From Pseudonocardia sp. CNS-004 (GTDB lineage Bacteria; Actinomycetota; Actinomycetes; Mycobacteriales; Pseudonocardiaceae): a DNA stretch of 64,000 nucleotides. The notes below the pieces were generated by a model that was not told where the DNA came from, ran no database searches, and saw only the letters and a list, made by a program, of their open reading frames with translations. Each line of letters starts with the position of its first letter. Positions within the stretch are counted from its first letter, which is position 1. The translations under genes were made by a program, and so were the position numbers. The stretch lies in contig MKJV01000079.1 of assembly GCA_001942185.1 (NCBI GenBank), positions 248,001 through 312,000 of the forward strand, written 5' to 3'. Below, piece by piece: positions 61,302 through 64,000 of this stretch.

Positions 61302-62765
61302 ATGTCACCCACTGCCACCACCACCGACGTCCTGGTCGTCGGCGCGGGACCGACCGGACTCCTGCTGGCCGGGGATCTGGCCGAGGCGGGCCTCGAGGTC
61401 GTACTCGTCGAGCGCCGCCCGCACAAGGTCAGCAACCTGTCCCGGGCGCTCGTCGTGCACGCCCGGGTACTGGAGCAGTTCGACGCCCGCGGCATCGCCG
61501 AGGAGGTCGTGGCGACGGGGCACCCCATCGACCGGCTGGCACTGTTCGAGGCAGCCCGGCTCAACCCGTCGCGCCTGCCCACCCGCTACCCGTTCGTCCT
61601 GTTCACCCCGCAGTACGAGGTGGAGAAGGTGCTGGAGCGCCGGGCCCGCGACGCCGGGGTCACCTTCGTGTACGAGACCGCCGTCGTCGCCGTGGCGCAG
61701 GACGGCGAAGGCGTTACGGCCCGCACGCAGGACGCCGACGGGCAGCCCGGACCCACGTTCCGCGCGTCCTACCTGGTCGGCGCCGACGGGGTGCACAGCG
61801 CGATCCGGCCCGCCATCGGCCAGACCTTCCCCGGTGACACGATCCTCAGCTCGCTGATCCTGGCCGACGTCCGGCTCGCCGAGTCACCGGACCGGCCCTT
61901 CGTCGTGAACGCGGTGCCGGACGGGTTCGCCCTGCTCACCGAGATGGGCGACGGCCTGTACCGGGTGACCGGGTGGAACCGGCACCACCAGCTCCCCGAC
62001 GACGCGCCGCTGGAGGCCGACGAGGTGAAGGAGCTGCTGCGGATGAACTTCGGCACCGACTACGGCGTGACCGAGATCCCGTGGATGTCCCGGTTCCACA
62101 GCGACGAGCGCCAGGCCCCGGCCTACCGCGTCGGGCGGGTGTTCCTCGCCGGTGACGCCGCGCACGTGCACTCGCCTGCCGGCGCGATGGGCATGAACAC
62201 CGGCCTCCAGGACGCCGCCAACCTGAGCTGGAAGCTGGTGGCCGTGCTGCGCGACGGAGCCGACGACCGGCTGCTGGACACCTACCAGGCCGAACGGCAC
62301 GCGGTCGGCAAGCTGGTGCTGCGGATGAGCGGGACGCTCGTGCGCGCCGCGCTGCTCCGCGGCAGGATCGCCCGGCTGCTGCGCCGCGCGGCCGGCACCC
62401 TCGTCAGCAACTTCCGCCCGCTGGCCGACAAGGCCGCGTCCATGATCACCGGGATCGGGATCGCCTACAAGGCCCCACGCGGCGCGCACGAGCTGACCGG
62501 GAAGCGCGCCCCCGACATCCACTTGGCGGAGGGGCGCCTGAACGAGCTCCAGCGCGGCGGCAGGTTCGTGCTGATCACCCCGGCCGGCCAGGACGCGGAC
62601 GTACCCGGCCACGTCGTCCACGCCCACTGGGCGAGCGACCGGCGCACCACCGCCCTCGTCCGCCCCGACGGCTACTTCGCCTGGGCCACCGACCACCTCG
62701 ACGAGCAGAGCCTCCGCACCGCGCTGGCCACCTGGGCCGGCACCGCGGCCGGGTCGGGCGTCTAA
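61302..62765 (+). CDS. FAD-dependent aromatic monooxygenase (phenol hydroxylase-like)
   Basis: A 487-residue class A flavin hydroxylase like those for aromatic polyketides, phenols or rifamycin. TDVLVVGAGPTGLLLAGDLA binds FAD, SYLVGADGVHSAIRPAIGQT is the DG motif and VFLAGDAAHVHSPAGAMGMN with TGLQDAANLSWKLVAVL the GD motif. A thioredoxin-like C-terminal domain is indicated by APDIHLAEGRLNELQRGGRF. ATG 61302 follows TGGAGGG. The frame is intact. Induction by its substrate through the twin operators is likely. Confidence 0.92.
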   Translation: MSPTATTTDVLVVGAGPTGLLLAGDLAEAGLEVVLVERRPHKVSNLSRALVVHARVLEQFDARGIAEEVVATGHPIDRLALFEAARLNPSRLPTRYPFVLFTPQYEVEKVLERRARDAGVTFVYETAVVAVAQDGEGVTARTQDADGQPGPTFRASYLVGADGVHSAIRPAIGQTFPGDTILSSLILADVRLAESPDRPFVVNAVPDGFALLTEMGDGLYRVTGWNRHHQLPDDAPLEADEVKELLRMNFGTDYGVTEIPWMSRFHSDERQAPAYRVGRVFLAGDAAHVHSPAGAMGMNTGLQDAANLSWKLVAVLRDGADDRLLDTYQAERHAVGKLVLRMSGTLVRAALLRGRIARLLRRAAGTLVSNFRPLADKAASMITGIGIAYKAPRGAHELTGKRAPDIHLAEGRLNELQRGGRFVLITPAGQDADVPGHVVHAHWASDRRTTALVRPDGYFAWATDHLDEQSLRTALATWAGTAAGSGV

Positions 62766-63312
62766 GGGACTGCGGTGGGGCGGTAGGCGTGGACGACGGC
62801 GCCGGTGGCGATGACCTTGGTGTCGAGGAGCTCGACGGTGCCGGTGCTGGCGGGACGGAACAGCGGCTCGCCGCCGCCCTTGATGACGGGGCAGGTGCAG
62901 ATCCGGTACTCGTCGAGCAGACCGGCCGCGGCGAGGGCGTCGGTCAGCCGGCCGGTGCCCCAGATGATGATGTCGCCGCCATCGGCCTTCTTCAGCCGAC
63001 CGACCTCGTCCAGCAGGTCGGGGCCGGGGATGACCACGGTCGGATCCCACGCCGCGGTGTCGACCGGCTGGGAGGCGACGACGTACTTGGTGATCGAGTT
63101 GACATGGTCCGCGAAGGGGTTGCCACCCCTGGTGGGCCAGGCCTGTGCCATGCCTTCGTAGGTGATGCGGCCGAGCAGCAGCGCGTCGGCGGCGAGCGTC
63201 ATCTCGAGTCCGTAGGCCTGCAGTTCCGCGTCGGAGTACTGGAACGACCACTCGTGCGGGGCGCGATGTAGCCGTCGAGCGTGGCATGGGTAAAGGTGAT
63301 GATCTTGCGCAC
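62762..63312 (-). CDS. Dihydrofolate reductase family protein, RibD C-terminal type (frameshifted)
   Basis: About 183 residues. RKIITFTHATLDGYIAP starts the RibD_C fold, then LAADALLLGRITYEGMAQAW, VASQPVDTAAWDPTVVIPGP and GGDIIIWGTGRLTDALAAAG with CPVIKGGGEPLF. Known relatives are NADPH reductases of uncertain substrate; not the housekeeping folate enzyme. A base is missing near 63275 (IAP to HEWSFQYSDAELQAYGLE). GTG 63312. Its 3' end overlaps the FAD monooxygenase by four bases. Confidence 0.82.
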
Positions 63313-63403
63313 GGCAGGTTCCTCCCGGTCGGTGCCGAGGAACCTGTCAGACCGAGCATGATCCGACAAGATTGATTCGCGCCGTTCGGCACCGGATTCT
63401 TGC

Positions 63404-63736
63404 CTACGCCAGCACGCGGCGGAGCAGGTCGAGGAGGGTGCGTCGTTCCTCGGCCGAGAGGGGCGCCAGCAGCTCCTCGTTGGCCCGCTCCACCACTGGC
63501 ACGAGGTCGGCGACGAGGGCGCGGCCGGCGTCGGTGAGCGCGACGTGCCGGCGCCTGCGGTCGGCCGGATCGCGCCTGCGGACCACCAGGTCCCGACCCT
63601 CGATCGACCGGCGCGTCAGGGCGTGACGCAGGGGCCCGCCCGCCACCAGTCGCCGACCTCGGCCAGCGCCTCGTCGCCGAACGGGTTCACACCCGGGCCG
63701 GCGGCGAGCGCATGAGCGGCGCAGACGTGCAGGCAC
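63404..63736 (-). pseudogene. MarR-family regulator remnant, N-terminus missing
   Basis: The end of a MarR protein is plain: LVVRRRDPADRRRRHVALTD (wing) then AGRALVADLVPVVERANEEL and LAPLSAEERRTLLDLLRRVL. Upstream of about 63610 the frame passes into the DUF501 gene read in another frame, so the first 60 or so residues with most of the helix-turn-helix are absent. Either a deletion fused the two genes or the start lay on lost sequence. As seen it cannot bind DNA normally. Confidence 0.65.
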
Positions 63737-64000
63737 TTGACGCGCACGGGCATACCGCCCGCGCTGACGTCGGTGCCGAGCGGTTCGATCGCGTCCCGCT
63801 CGGCGAGGTACGCATCATGGCGCGGCGGTAGGCGTCGGCGAGCTCGGGATCGTCGGCGAGCCGCTCGGTCATCTCCCGCATCCGCCCGTCGGCCTCGAGC
63901 CCGCCCAGGCGCGAGTTCAACCGCGAGCAGGTCAGGTAGTAGAGGGTGGGGAACGGGGTGCCGTCCTCCAGGCGTGGCGAGGTCGTCAGCACCGCGGGCA
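63616..64000 (-). CDS. DUF501 domain protein, 5' partial (frameshifted)
   Basis: Conserved in actinobacteria between divIC and ppx. The segment DGTPFPTLYYLTCSRLNSRL, then GGLEADGRMREMTERLADDP and, after a missing base near 63820, DAYLAERDAIEPLGTDVSAG with MPVRVKCLHVCAAHALAAGP and GVNPFGDEALAEVGDWW match the family from memory. The stop is TGA at 63616-63618. The N-terminus is outside the window. Function unknown, though its usual neighbours suggest a cell-division link. Confidence 0.8.
   Translation of the reverse strand, partial: ARGADDLATPGGRHPVPHPLLPDLLAVELAPGRARGRRADAGDDRAARRRSRARRRLPPRHDAYLAERDAIEPLGTDVSAGGMPVRVKCLHVCAAHALAAGPGVNPFGDEALAEVGDWWRAGPCVTP

Overview
The window comes from a high-GC actinobacterium, most likely a Pseudonocardia or a close relative in the Pseudonocardiaceae. 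The grounds are GTG/ATG starts, extreme third-position GC, mycothiol metabolism (mca), a ShbA-type sigma factor, DUF5753/DUF397 regulatory pairs and a housekeeping order that I recall as close to the mycobacterial ispH-xseA-glpX-fum-phoH2-uppS-mca-greA-metB-cbs region. The genus is inferred; no rRNA is present.

Layout. 1-3 kb: ispH, a lipid-droplet-associated protein, xseA and xseB. 3-7.4 kb: an accessory patch with an FAD monooxygenase, a GntR-TetR fusion regulator and a sarcosine-oxidase-like gene carrying an in-frame palindromic insertion. 7.4-18 kb: DUF4245, glpX, a LuxR regulator, fumC, a degenerate EAL protein, an alcohol dehydrogenase, an ATP-dependent DNA ligase and guaB1. 18-34 kb: phoH-like, a chaplin-like secreted protein, prenyl transferase, hemolysin III, a YyaL-type protein, mca, greA, threonine ammonia-lyase, metB, cbs and shbA. 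34-44.7 kb: an ECF42/YCII pair, a thiolase, a Bax-inhibitor-like protein, OsmC, a DUF574 methyltransferase and a DUF5753/DUF397 cluster with a striking operator array. 44.8-56.5 kb: methyltransferase, two-component system, TetR-controlled oxidoreductase, an odd tRNA, type II NADH dehydrogenase, uracil-DNA glycosylase and ppx. 56.6-63.6 kb: a probable insertion between ppx and its usual neighbour, the DUF501 gene, holding a glycoside hydrolase, acyl-CoA dehydrogenase, RidA, FAD monooxygenase, RibD-like reductase and a MarR remnant.

Two properties run through the window. First, more than 30 genes or gene parts are broken by an apparent frame change, and all but one fit a single missing base, usually next to a run of G or C. 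Housekeeping genes are hit as often as accessory ones, so I read this as sequence error rather than gene decay; spans below bridge these breaks. Second, the spacers hold several families of palindromic repeats: a 20-bp hairpin family and a GGAAGTGGT family, both seen only between converging genes; a GACTCGCG family with four copies; a 96-bp inverted-repeat element; and a 165-bp palindrome inside a coding region.
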